From positions 1-8,030 of the forward strand of contig JAGLJW010000048.1 of the NCBI GenBank assembly GCA_023142215.1: a DNA stretch of 8,030 nucleotides, written 5' to 3'. Source of the stretch: Candidatus Parcubacteria bacterium (lineage in GTDB: Bacteria; Patescibacteriota; Patescibacteriia; Patescibacteriales; UBA12075). The position numbers and the translations under genes are program-made. Of this stretch, positions 1 to 6,565 are shown in pieces (position 1 is the stretch's first letter; each line of letters begins with the position of its first letter). The notes beneath the pieces are model-generated. The model worked only from the letters and a program-made list of their open reading frames with translations, had not been told where the DNA came from and ran no database searches.

Positions 1-36
1 AGGGATTGGTGCGTAAGGTGAGTAATTAAATATAAA

Positions 37-226
37 ATGAGTAAAAAAGTAATATATATAAGACCAAAGATAAAATATTTTACATCTTTTAAAGAGGCTG
101 AGGAAGATTTTGATAAATAAGAATATGAATTTTTATAAAAAAATAGTTGACAATGATAAATTAAAAAAGAGCCTTGAAGTTAGTTTGTTTGAGATGGTCT
201 ATAAAAAGCATAAGAAGAAAAAATAA
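37..226 (+). pseudogene. Two tiny adjacent ORFs, possibly one frameshifted small gene
   Basis: Two short frames follow each other. ATG 37 to TAA 120 gives 27 residues (MSKKVIYIRPKIKYF, then TSFKEAEEDFDK). ATG 125 to TAA 226 gives 33 lysine-rich residues (MNFYKKIVDNDK, ending YKKHKKKK). The second frame stays open upstream past the first stop, so a one-base shift around 105-118 would give one product of about 62 residues. The 'K-x-F-x-SF-EAE' start resembles small conserved hypotheticals in which a short basic strand precedes an acidic helix; that is memory-based and weak. No Shine-Dalgarno sequence precedes either ATG. It may instead be two unrelated small peptides or non-coding AT-rich sequence. 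No function can be assigned. Confidence 0.3.
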
Positions 227-253
227 TTTAATCAAAGTAGTTGCTTATTTTAC

Positions 254-283
254 GGGATCCTTCAACTATCGCTCAGGATGACA
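254..283 (-). repeat. Short dispersed intergenic repeat (GTCATCCTGAGCG type)
   Basis: Read on the minus strand, this 30-base block begins TGTCATCCTGAGCG and ends GAAGGATCCC. It closely matches a sequence I recall as a very common intergenic repeat in many bacterial and metagenome genomes (GTCATCCTGAGCG...GTCGAAGGATC). The copy here is diverged in the middle (ATAGTT). The ends ATCCT (257-261) and AGGAT (275-279) are complementary, so the unit could form a small hairpin with a 13-base loop. It is richer in GC than its surroundings and lies between genes, as expected of a REP-like element. Identification is from memory; only one copy lies in the window. Confidence 0.5.
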
Positions 284-313
284 TTTTAGAGGTTAATGAA
301 TGGTTAGTTTTTT

Positions 314-342
314 TTGTTAATAATTTCAAAAAGTGTTATAAT
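314..342 (+). promoter_or_regulatory. Sigma-70-type extended -10 promoter for the ABC permease gene
   Basis: TTGTTA (-35, 314-319) and TATAAT (-10, 337-342) are separated by 17 bases. A TG at 334-335 one base before the -10 makes an extended -10 element. Transcription should begin near 349, leaving a leader of about 29 bases with no Shine-Dalgarno sequence before ATG 378. A 7-bp A/T inverted repeat (AATAAAA/TTTTATT, 343-358) lies at the start site and may be chance. Confidence 0.65.
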
Positions 343-377
343 AATAAAAAGTTTTATTTTCTTAGATTTTAATTTAT

Positions 378-1571
378 ATGATGCGGGTTCAAGACTTAAC
401 TAAATTAGCTACTCGGATGTTTAGGACGCGTCCAGCGCGTACTTGGCTTACTATTGCTGGTATTGGGGTTGGGTTTGGTGCAGTGGTGATTTTAGTTGGT
501 CTTGGTTATGGCCTGCAAAGTTTGTTGCTTGAAAAAATTGTGTTTGGTGAGGCCATGCTTAGTTTGAATGTTATTAGTCCGCCGTCTAAAATAATTGAAA
601 TTGATAAGGCACAACTTGAGAGTTTTAGAAAAATTCCCAATGTTGAAGATGTAGCCCCGCTTGCTAATTTCACTTCATTGATTACTTTCGGAGATTTGTC
701 TGGAAGTCTTATGTTGAATGGTGTTGAATCTAAATATTTTGCTTATGCTGGTGTTGTTGCTCAGCATGGAGAGTTATTTAGCAGGACTGAAAAAGATTCT
801 ATTGTATTATCTTCTGCGGTAATGAAGCTTTTTAATTTAGAACCAGATGAAATTCTTGGTAAAACTGTTCAGTTTAAAGTTTTTATTCCGATTCAAGGCG
901 GCAATGAAGTGCAAGAAACACCACTTAGAAAAGATTATAAAATAATAGGTATTATAGAAGATAGTGCTTCAATTTTTGCGTATATTCCGCTTGATGAATT
1001 AAGTTCACAATTTGTAATTCCCACCTATGAACGAGCTAGAGTGAAAGTTTCGGATAGAGAATTTTTAGATTCTACTGAGGCTGAGATGATTGATCGCGGA
1101 TTTGCTGTTACATCATTATCAAAAACAGTTGATCAAGCAAATAAAATTTTTAATGGTATCCAAGTAATGTTGGCTGTTTTTGGTGGAATTGCTTTGATGG
1201 TATCAGCAATCGGTATGTTTAACACCATGACTGTTACTTTACTTGAACGTACCAAAGAAATTGGAATTATGCGGACAATTGGTGGATCTCCACTTAATAT
1301 TAAGATTATGTTTTTAACCGAATCAGTTTTGATGGGATTTTTAGGTGGAGCAACAGGAATTGCTATGGGTGTTGGTGGAGGACTCACGGTTAATTTTTTA
1401 CTTAATCAAGTAGCGGTTAGGATGGGTGGAGTACCGATGGCTTTATTTAAGTTTCCTTTGAAGTTTCTACTTTTTATTGCCATTTTTTCTGCCGTTATGG
1501 GTTACTTAACAGGACTTTTTCCATCAACTCGTGCTGGAAGATTAAATCCATTAGATGCTATAAGATATTAG
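378..1571 (+). CDS. ABC transporter permease, MacB/FtsX family
   Basis: This is an inner-membrane permease of the MacB/LolCE/FtsX type (397 residues, normal length). Proteins of this class work with a separate ATPase in mechanotransmission-type export or lipoprotein handling; the substrate here is unknown. An N-terminal basic stretch (RTRPARTWLT, 17-25) leads into TM1 (about 22-46). An extracytoplasmic MacB_PCD-like domain (about 50-258) follows, then the FtsX core with TM2 (261-285), TM3 (312-340) and TM4 (361-381). The family signature ERTKEIGIMRTIGGS (290-304), the cytoplasmic helix that contacts the ATPase, is intact. The protein ends with the typical RLNPLDAIRY. The ATG at 378 is followed directly by a second ATG; either could start, and neither has a Shine-Dalgarno sequence. 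No ATPase or membrane-fusion partner gene lies in the window. Family identification is firm; the specific role is not. Confidence 0.93.
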   Translation: MMRVQDLTKLATRMFRTRPARTWLTIAGIGVGFGAVVILVGLGYGLQSLLLEKIVFGEAMLSLNVISPPSKIIEIDKAQLESFRKIPNVEDVAPLANFTSLITFGDLSGSLMLNGVESKYFAYAGVVAQHGELFSRTEKDSIVLSSAVMKLFNLEPDEILGKTVQFKVFIPIQGGNEVQETPLRKDYKIIGIIEDSASIFAYIPLDELSSQFVIPTYERARVKVSDREFLDSTEAEMIDRGFAVTSLSKTVDQANKIFNGIQVMLAVFGGIALMVSAIGMFNTMTVTLLERTKEIGIMRTIGGSPLNIKIMFLTESVLMGFLGGATGIAMGVGGGLTVNFLLNQVAVRMGGVPMALFKFPLKFLLFIAIFSAVMGYLTGLFPSTRAGRLNPLDAIRY

Positions 1572-1606
1572 ATGCTCATAAAGTGTAGTTAGACTTTTTT
1601 TGTTTT

Positions 1607-2098
1607 ATGAAAAAAATATTATTATTTTTGATTTTGTTGTTAGCCGTGATATTTTTATTATTGCATTTTTTTTATTTTAAAAATAAAGATGTTGCTAATC
1701 AAGAAAATATTTTTCCTATTGTTAATAAACAAGAAATAAAGAATAGAAAATATTCTCGTATAACATTTTTTAATTTAAACGAAAAAGCAAAATCAAGTTT
1801 GGCAATTCCAGAAGATTGGGAGGGGAAATATAGATTAAAAGAATCAGGTAATGAAATTGTTTTTAGTTATATTGTAAATCCGCTTGAAAGTTATAATATT
1901 TTTAGTATTAGTTATTACGATATTGATGAATGGAAGCAAAGTGGGACATTGAAAATTATGGAAAAAAATGATTATATTTTTGAGTATGATATAAATCATT
2001 TAGATAAAATTGAGGATATTGATATTAAAGATATTAACTATGATGATTATATGTTTATGATTAATGATGTTGATGAAATTGTTAAAAGTATAAAATAA
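1607..2098 (+). CDS. Small membrane-anchored hypothetical protein
   Basis: The protein has 163 residues. An extremely hydrophobic N-terminal segment (residues 4-24) after MKK is a signal anchor or signal peptide; no lipobox cysteine or clear cleavage site is visible. The rest is an exported acidic domain. Its middle (SLAIPEDWEGKY, 64-75, then strands NEIVFSYIV and YNIFSISYYD, 82-105) resembles the 'lPe-W-GKY ... LFsI' pattern I recall from small extracytoplasmic proteins of Gram-positive bacteria; that is a loose resemblance. The C-terminal third is rich in Asp and Ile (DIDIKDINYDDY, 137-148). It starts 35 bases after the permease stop without its own clear promoter or Shine-Dalgarno sequence, so it is probably cotranscribed with the permease. 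GC content is visibly lower than in the downstream surface gene. Function unknown. Confidence 0.8.
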   Translation: MKKILLFLILLLAVIFLLLHFFYFKNKDVANQENIFPIVNKQEIKNRKYSRITFFNLNEKAKSSLAIPEDWEGKYRLKESGNEIVFSYIVNPLESYNIFSISYYDIDEWKQSGTLKIMEKNDYIFEYDINHLDKIEDIDIKDINYDDYMFMINDVDEIVKSIK

Positions 2099-2114
2099 TA
2101 GTTGTGGTGAAGTC

Positions 2115-2135
2115 TGTGGATAAATTTGTGTATTA
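2115..2135 (-). other. DnaA-box-like nonamers in the intergenic gap
   Basis: TGTGGATAA at 2115-2123 is the exact complement of the classical DnaA box TTATCCACA. TGTGTATTA at 2127-2135 differs from the TTATNCACA complement at one position. A further consensus match, TGTGTATAA, lies at 2213-2221. Between them (2136-2190) the sequence is almost pure A/T. Whether DnaA binds here is inference; in such AT-rich DNA single matches occur by chance. Confidence 0.3.
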
Positions 2136-2173
2136 TTTTCTAATTAATATTATTTGTCCGATATAATATATAT

Positions 2174-2202
2174 TTTTATAGTTCGTCAAATTATGGTATA
2201 AT
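2174..2202 (+). promoter_or_regulatory. Extended -10 promoter for the Ig-like surface protein gene
   Basis: A TATAAT box (2197-2202) is preceded by TG at 2194-2195 with one base between, forming an extended -10. The -35 region 17 bases upstream is only TTTTAT (2174-2179), which is weak, as is common for extended -10 promoters. Transcription should start near 2209, inside an inverted repeat, giving a leader of about 53 bases. No Shine-Dalgarno sequence precedes ATG 2263. Confidence 0.6.
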
Positions 2203-2220
2203 ATACACAGGTTGTGTATA
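2202..2220. promoter_or_regulatory. Inverted repeat at the transcription start, candidate operator
   Basis: TATACACA (2202-2209) and TGTGTATA (2213-2220) form a perfect 8-bp inverted repeat around GGT. It begins on the last base of the -10 box and spans the predicted start of transcription, where a bound protein would block initiation. Each arm is also DnaA-box-like: the right arm with its next base, 2213-2221, fits TTATNCACA on the minus strand, and the left arm, 2201-2209, is one mismatch away. The binding protein is unknown. Confidence 0.4.
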
Positions 2221-2262
2221 ACTTCTTTTAATGATTTTAAAAAAAAATAATATCTTAATTCC

Positions 2263-4023
2263 ATGGCTAAAAAAATTAAAAAACAATTTTGGAAAACAAT
2301 ACCATATTTCATGATTTTTAGTTTGGTTTTGAGTTCCGTTATAGGGGGTGTTGTTTTTAATTTTGATTTTGAAATTGAAAAAGTTTCAAAAAATAATTAT
2401 TCTATTGAGGTAAACAAACCAATTGTTCAAGCTCAAGATTTGGCGAGTACAACAGTAACAGTTAAAAATGCAGCTCCTGTTTTTAATGGGTATCCAGTTG
2501 AAACTGATATTTCCACTTCTTCATCTCCGATTAATGTGGGAGGAGATATTGGTTTTCAAGCCACAGGCGATGATCCTGAAGGTAATAGTTATTATTTAAT
2601 TATATGTAGTACTGATGCGGTAACGGCTAGCACTACAGGAGGAGCACCTGTTTGCGATGTTGATACTTTTTGTACTTCTGGTGTAACTGTGGATAATACA
2701 CCTGCATCATGTACTTATACTGGTATAACAGATCCCGGATCTGAAACTGATGAGTGGTATGCTTTTATTTGTGATAATCATGGTTCAGAAGCAGAATGTA
2801 TAGACACTTCTTCTCAAGGAGAAAATCCTGGCGTAGCTGCTAGTTCTAGTCCGTTTTATGTAAATCATGCTCCACATATCACTACCGTTGGAACAAGTAT
2901 AAATAATCAAGATCCTGGTGGAACATTTGAGTTTACAGCAACTTCAACTGACTCTGATGTTGCCGACGTTGATGATATATTAACAATGCATGTTTGTACT
3001 ACTAATGCTTGGACTTTAGGTGTTGGATGTGATGTAGGTACTTTTTGTACAGCAACAGCAACGGATGTTATTTCTTGTGAATGGACAGACGCTGCTCCAA
3101 CACCAGATGCCGACTATGATTATTGGGTTTTTGTAAGTGATCATCATACCATGGCTGCTGATAATAACAGTCAGACAAGTAACTATACAATTAATAATGT
3201 TGCTCCTGTGGTCAATGGTGTTTATTTGGTTCCAAATGATGCAACTAATATTAGTTTAAATTTAAGAGGAGCAGCAGCGGTAAATATTTATGCTAGTTCA
3301 ACAAATGTGGTTGATCAAAATGGATGTTTGGATCTTGTTGGTGCTACCAGTACGGTTTATTGGGAGAATGTAACAGGTTCTTATGGTTGTGCAGCAGATG
3401 ATACTGATTGTTACGAAATAGGTGCTGTTAGTTGTACTATTACAGATTGTGGAGGTGCTGGAGATGCCAAAGCAACGATAACTTGTGATACTGATCTTGA
3501 ATTTATTGCTAGACCAACTGGTCCTTCATCTGATGTTTCAGGTACCACCTGGTTTGCTGCTTTGCATGTTTATGATAATAATGGTGCTACTACCACGGGC
3601 GTAACTCCAAGTGGAACTAATGTTCTTACAAATACAGCTTTGGATGTTACGCAGGATACGATTGCGTATGGATCTTTGAAATCTAATGAGAATTCAGGAA
3701 CTTCAACAGCAAGTACAACGATTGAAAATTATGGAAATTCGCCTTTGAATGTTGATATTTCAGGAACAGACATGGTTAAGGGGGGTGATAGCATTCCAAT
3801 TGAAAATCAAGAATATAGTTTAACTGAGAATTTTAATTATGGTGCTGGGACTAGTGCTAGTTCAACTGCTACAGAAGTTGATTTAATAACAACTGTTAGA
3901 CCAACAACGCTTGCAGGAAATAATGATTATCTTTATTGGGGAATAGCTATTCCAGCAGTTCCTTCAGGTGAATATAAAGGAGACAATACATTTGCAGTTA
4001 ATTTAGATGAAACTGGTTGGTGA
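2263..4023 (+). CDS. Secreted cysteine-rich Ig-like repeat surface protein
   Basis: This is a 586-residue exported surface protein, not matched to a named family. A basic start (MAKKIKKQFWK) and hydrophobic segment (about 13-32) form a signal peptide or anchor; a possible cleavage site is VQA|QD at 57-58. Two related beta-sandwich-like modules follow, bounded by 'N-x-AP' (71-202 and 203-313). Each carries a CDVxTFCT motif (131-138, 256-263). A third Cys-rich segment (314-458) has cysteines at 355, 376, 383, 391, 396 and 408. The C-terminal domain (about 459-586) has TTIENYGNSPLNVDISGTDM (485-504) and a YWGIAIP strand (558-564), as in surface proteins with 'N-x-GN' beta-sandwich domains. No sortase motif or C-terminal TM is present; it ends in Trp. 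It has its own promoter and terminator. The tandem TGA-TAA stop is notable. Ser/Thr/Ala/Gly richness raises GC over its neighbours. Adhesion or surface-layer role is inference. Confidence 0.85.
   Translation: MAKKIKKQFWKTIPYFMIFSLVLSSVIGGVVFNFDFEIEKVSKNNYSIEVNKPIVQAQDLASTTVTVKNAAPVFNGYPVETDISTSSSPINVGGDIGFQATGDDPEGNSYYLIICSTDAVTASTTGGAPVCDVDTFCTSGVTVDNTPASCTYTGITDPGSETDEWYAFICDNHGSEAECIDTSSQGENPGVAASSSPFYVNHAPHITTVGTSINNQDPGGTFEFTATSTDSDVADVDDILTMHVCTTNAWTLGVGCDVGTFCTATATDVISCEWTDAAPTPDADYDYWVFVSDHHTMAADNNSQTSNYTINNVAPVVNGVYLVPNDATNISLNLRGAAAVNIYASSTNVVDQNGCLDLVGATSTVYWENVTGSYGCAADDTDCYEIGAVSCTITDCGGAGDAKATITCDTDLEFIARPTGPSSDVSGTTWFAALHVYDNNGATTTGVTPSGTNVLTNTALDVTQDTIAYGSLKSNENSGTSTASTTIENYGNSPLNVDISGTDMVKGGDSIPIENQEYSLTENFNYGAGTSASSTATEVDLITTVRPTTLAGNNDYLYWGIAIPAVPSGEYKGDNTFAVNLDETGW
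2473..3201 (+). repeat. Internal duplication encoding two Ig-like modules
   Basis: The two modules are encoded by 2473-2868 and 2869-3201. Their most similar stretches, 2653-2675 and 3028-3050 (around the CDVxTFC motif), match at 20 of 23 bases, so the modules share ancestry. The second is shorter, and lacks two late cysteines present in the first (170 and 179): VFVSDHH replaces AFICDNH. Confidence 0.6.
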
Positions 4024-4046
4024 TAAATATTAATGATTAAAGTATT

Positions 4047-4076
4047 AAAAAATACTCTGAATTCAGAGTATTTTTT
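4047..4076 (+). terminator. Intrinsic terminator after the surface protein gene
   Basis: This is a perfect 30-base palindrome with a stem of TACTCTG/CAGAGTA around AATT, flanked by A6 upstream and T6 downstream, with T-rich sequence to 4080. It lies 23 bases after the stop codon. The matching A and T flanks mean it could also work in the reverse direction. Confidence 0.85.
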
Positions 4077-4109
4077 ATTTAATATTAATTTTTTTAAATA
4101 TTTTTTTAC

Positions 4110-4138
4110 TTGAAATTAATTTAGAATAGTAGTATAAT
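4110..4138 (+). promoter_or_regulatory. Near-consensus promoter of the second surface operon
   Basis: TTGAAA (4110-4115) and TATAAT (4133-4138) are spaced by 17 bases, the best promoter in the window. It lies 33 bases past the preceding terminator. Transcription should begin near 4145, giving a leader of about 48 bases before ATG 4193. Confidence 0.75.
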
Positions 4139-4166
4139 TTATTTATAATAATATAAATAAATTATA
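4133..4166. promoter_or_regulatory. Perfect 15-bp inverted repeat overlapping -10 and +1
   Basis: TATAATTTATTTATA (4133-4147) and TATAAATAAATTATA (4152-4166) are exact reverse complements separated by ATAA. The left arm begins exactly at the -10 hexamer. It could be an operator that occludes the promoter, a structure eased by supercoiling, or, for its transcribed part, a weak hairpin in the leader. All bases are A or T, so chance is more likely than for mixed sequence, but 15 consecutive pairs is long. Confidence 0.5.
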
Positions 4167-4192
4167 GGTTGAAAAATATCTAATTTTAGCAA

Positions 4193-5257
4193 ATGACAAA
4201 AAGAGCCTTTGTGTTATTCTTAACTCTTTTTAGTTTTTTTGTGTGGACTAATGTTGTTCATGCTGGTTTTGGTATTTCTCCACCTTATGTAAAAACAAGT
4301 AAGCCAATATTTATTGGTGGTCATTATGAACAAAAAGTTACACTAAAACGTTCTTTAGCAGATGTTGATTTGCAGGCTAAGATTATGGTAAATGCTCCAG
4401 AAATTGCAGATTGGATTACGATTGATAAAGGTGAAATTTTTGATTTACCAAAAGATCAGTTGAATGTACCAATGATTGTTCGTATTGATGTGCCAAAAGA
4501 TGCTGAAATAGGTAATTATCGTGGGCATATAAATATTAGAGTTATTCCAAAAGATGAGAGAAAAGGAGGTGGTGTGGCTATTGCACTTGGTGCTCGTGTT
4601 GATATTGATATTACTGTTACAGATGAAACTTTTTTAGATTTCAAGATAATAAAAGTTGATATTCCAGATTTTGAAGTTTTAAAAAAACCATGGAGTTGGT
4701 CACTATTTTCAAGATTGTTTTATAAATCCAAAGTTGTAATTAAACTTGAGAATACTGGGAATGTAGAAGTATCACCGTCAAAAGTTACGTTTGATGTATT
4801 GGATTTGTCAAAAAATAATTTGCTTGAATTTTCCGAGGATACAAAATTTGAAAAAGTTGCTCCTTTTAAAATAGCATCTATTGTTGCAAAATTTCCAACT
4901 CGTTTAGAGCCTGGTCAGTATTGGGGAAAGGTTAAAATATATAATGATAAGAATATCATTCGTAAAGAAGAGTTGGTTTTTACTGTTGGTAAAGCTGGTG
5001 AATTTGGTGGAACAAAGTTAGGTGTTTTACCATATCTTATGATGACTGTATTGGTATTGTTGGTTTTTATATTTATTGTTTTACTTGTTAAGGTAAGAAG
5101 CTGGAGAGTGCTACTATATTTTATTATTCCATTTGTTTTTATATTTAAGCAAATTTCTTTATTGTGCGGTAGTATAAAAAATAAATTTTGGAAATGGCTT
5201 TATAAAAAATCTTCTGAACATCGTGATGAAGAATTTAATAATCAAAGAAAAAAATAA
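4193..5257 (+). CDS. Membrane-anchored beta-sandwich surface protein (DUF916-like layout)
   Basis: The 354-residue protein has a signal peptide (1-24, likely cleaved VHA|GF) followed by GISPPYVK (27-34), the start typical of exported beta-sandwich domains such as those in DUF916 and COG1470-like proteins. The first domain (about 27-145) includes the 'DVPKDAEIGNYRGHINI' strand pair (99-115). The second (about 148-265) has LENTGN (185-190) and LEPGQYWGKVKI (238-249), both hallmarks of these domains. A TM helix (279-300) and another hydrophobic stretch (304-325) precede a charged, probably cytoplasmic tail (326-354). The layout resembles the membrane-tethered DUF916 partner of WxL surface proteins in Firmicutes, though no WxL motif is seen nearby. 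It starts without a Shine-Dalgarno sequence and is probably cotranscribed with the next two genes. A scaffold role for surface proteins is inference. Confidence 0.82.
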   Translation: MTKRAFVLFLTLFSFFVWTNVVHAGFGISPPYVKTSKPIFIGGHYEQKVTLKRSLADVDLQAKIMVNAPEIADWITIDKGEIFDLPKDQLNVPMIVRIDVPKDAEIGNYRGHINIRVIPKDERKGGGVAIALGARVDIDITVTDETFLDFKIIKVDIPDFEVLKKPWSWSLFSRLFYKSKVVIKLENTGNVEVSPSKVTFDVLDLSKNNLLEFSEDTKFEKVAPFKIASIVAKFPTRLEPGQYWGKVKIYNDKNIIRKEELVFTVGKAGEFGGTKLGVLPYLMMTVLVLLVFIFIVLLVKVRSWRVLLYFIIPFVFIFKQISLLCGSIKNKFWKWLYKKSSEHRDEEFNNQRKK

Positions 5258-5293
5258 TATCTTTATTTTTAATTTCTTGTATCATTATTTTTA

Positions 5294-6550
5294 ATGCGAA
5301 ATTTTAATGTTTTATTTATTATAATTTTAATATTTTTTGGCTCTTTTTTTATTTTAAGAGACATAAAGGCTCAAGAATTTTTGCCGACTAGCGTTACAAT
5401 TTTAATATCGTGTGGTGATGGCTTAATAGAGGGATTAGAAATTTGCGATCCAGGTGGACTTTCTGGTGCACCAATTAATGTTGGATCTTCTACGTGTGCT
5501 GATTTTAATGATATTTTTGGCAATCCTTTTATTAGCGGTAATTTAGATTGTTTAACAGATTGCACTGATTTTGATGATACGACTTGTTTTACTTGTGGAA
5601 ATACTCATAAAGAAGATGAGGAAGCATGTGACGCAAATGATTTTGGAAGTGCTACATGTGCAACATTTGGTCTTCAGAAAGGTAGTTTAATTTGTACACC
5701 ACAATGTCAAATTAGTATTATTAATTGTGAGGCTATGACGGATGAGGGAACAGTGCCAAGTTCTGGTGGAGGTGGTTATCATGGTGGATCAAGTGGTTTT
5801 CAAAGTGGTTACAAACCAGGTTCTGATGAAAAAATAGATACAGCAGTTGTGATTAAAGGTAAAGCTTATCCTAATGCCGATGTACATATTTTAGTTGATG
5901 GAAAGGTTTTAGGAATTGTAAAAGCTGATTCTAAAGCCGATTTTTATTTTGAGACAACTGAAATTGAAATTGGAGTAGCTACTCTTGGTTTTTGGAGTGA
6001 AGATGTTGATGGTTTAAAATCAACATTACTTACTTTGACTTTACGAGTTATTGCTGAAGCAACAACTAACATTACAGGTGTTTATATTGCACCAAGTATT
6101 AATATTGATAAACAATCAGTAAAGCAAGGTGATGACATTAAAATTTTTGGTCAAAGTGTTCCAGAAACTGAAGTTAATGTTCACATTCATTCTGAAGAAC
6201 AATTTATTGAAAAGACAAATAGTACAGAATCTGGAAGATGGGAATTAATTTTTAATACCATGCCACTTGAGGAAGATTTTCATATCGCTAAAGCTTTATT
6301 TAGGGTTAATTCTGGCGAAAACGTAATAGAGAGTGGGTTTTCAAAATTAATAACTTTTCATGTTGGCAGAGAAGGCGGAGAGCCAGTTTGTCCTGAGGCC
6401 GATCTTAATGCAGACGGTAGAGTAAATATTGTTGATTTTTCAATCTTGCTTTATCATTGGGGAAGTGATAATGTTTGTGCTGATCAAAATCAAAATGGAA
6501 AAGTAGATTTAATTGATTTTTCAATTATGATGTATTATTGGACTGGATAA
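5294..6550 (+). CDS. Secreted Cys-repeat / Ig-like / dockerin-domain protein
   Basis: This is a 418-residue secreted multidomain protein. The signal peptide spans 1-26 (IKA|QE). Two cysteine repeats of the 'CGDG...E-x-CD' type follow (40-98 and 101-145; CGDGLIEGLEICD at 40-52), like Myxococcus-type disulfide repeats. A Gly/Ser linker (154-177) comes next. Two bacterial Ig-like domains (about 182-253 and 266-356) follow, then a C-terminal type I dockerin (366-418). Both dockerin calcium loops are readable: D370, N372, D374, D381 (DLNADGRVNIVDF) and D398, N400, N402, D409 (DQNQNGKVDLIDF). Dockerins bind cohesins; no cohesin is recognisable in the window, so the partner is elsewhere. No catalytic domain is seen. 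It begins 36 bases after the membrane-anchored protein with no promoter of its own. Attachment to a cell-surface complex is inference. Confidence 0.88.
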   Translation: MRNFNVLFIIILIFFGSFFILRDIKAQEFLPTSVTILISCGDGLIEGLEICDPGGLSGAPINVGSSTCADFNDIFGNPFISGNLDCLTDCTDFDDTTCFTCGNTHKEDEEACDANDFGSATCATFGLQKGSLICTPQCQISIINCEAMTDEGTVPSSGGGGYHGGSSGFQSGYKPGSDEKIDTAVVIKGKAYPNADVHILVDGKVLGIVKADSKADFYFETTEIEIGVATLGFWSEDVDGLKSTLLTLTLRVIAEATTNITGVYIAPSINIDKQSVKQGDDIKIFGQSVPETEVNVHIHSEEQFIEKTNSTESGRWELIFNTMPLEEDFHIAKALFRVNSGENVIESGFSKLITFHVGREGGEPVCPEADLNADGRVNIVDFSILLYHWGSDNVCADQNQNGKVDLIDFSIMMYYWTG

Positions 6551-6560
6551 AAATACTTTC

Positions 6561-6565
6561 GGAGG
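6561..6565 (+). promoter_or_regulatory. Strong Shine-Dalgarno GGAGG fixing the start at 6571
   Basis: GGAGG lies five bases before ATG 6571. It decides the start in favour of this ATG over the upstream in-frame TTG at 6538, which would overlap the dockerin gene. It is the only strong ribosome binding site seen in the window. Confidence 0.85.

Noticed and set aside
3..29. Possible tail of an upstream gene ending in TAA at 27-29 (GLVRKVSN).
   Set aside because: Only eight codons are visible, and another frame also closes early at TAA 14-16; nothing identifies a protein.
1133..1387. Minus-strand open frame of 84 codons inside the permease gene.
   Set aside because: It lies opposite the conserved FtsX core and its proline/isoleucine-rich product is what the antisense of such a sequence gives.
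1580..1604. AAAGT/ACTTT hairpin with a T-run between the permease and the small anchored gene.
   Set aside because: The stem is only 5 bp, A/T rich, with an 8-base loop; too weak to call a terminator.
2115..2221. Calling this gap a chromosomal oriC.
   Set aside because: The boxes are few, the DNA is AT-rich enough to give chance matches, and no replication genes flank it; kept only as a finding.
2231..2262. Upstream ATG at 2231 as a leader peptide or alternative start.
   Set aside because: Its frame runs out of phase through the start of the surface gene and has no ribosome binding site or meaningful product.
4021..4026. TGA read as glycine (alternative code 25).
   Set aside because: The only in-frame TGA is terminal and followed by TAA, and no gene here has internal TGA, so the standard code fits.
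5371..5565. Minus-strand open frame of 64 codons inside the dockerin gene.
   Set aside because: It is antisense to the signal peptide and Cys repeat, with no start signals of its own.
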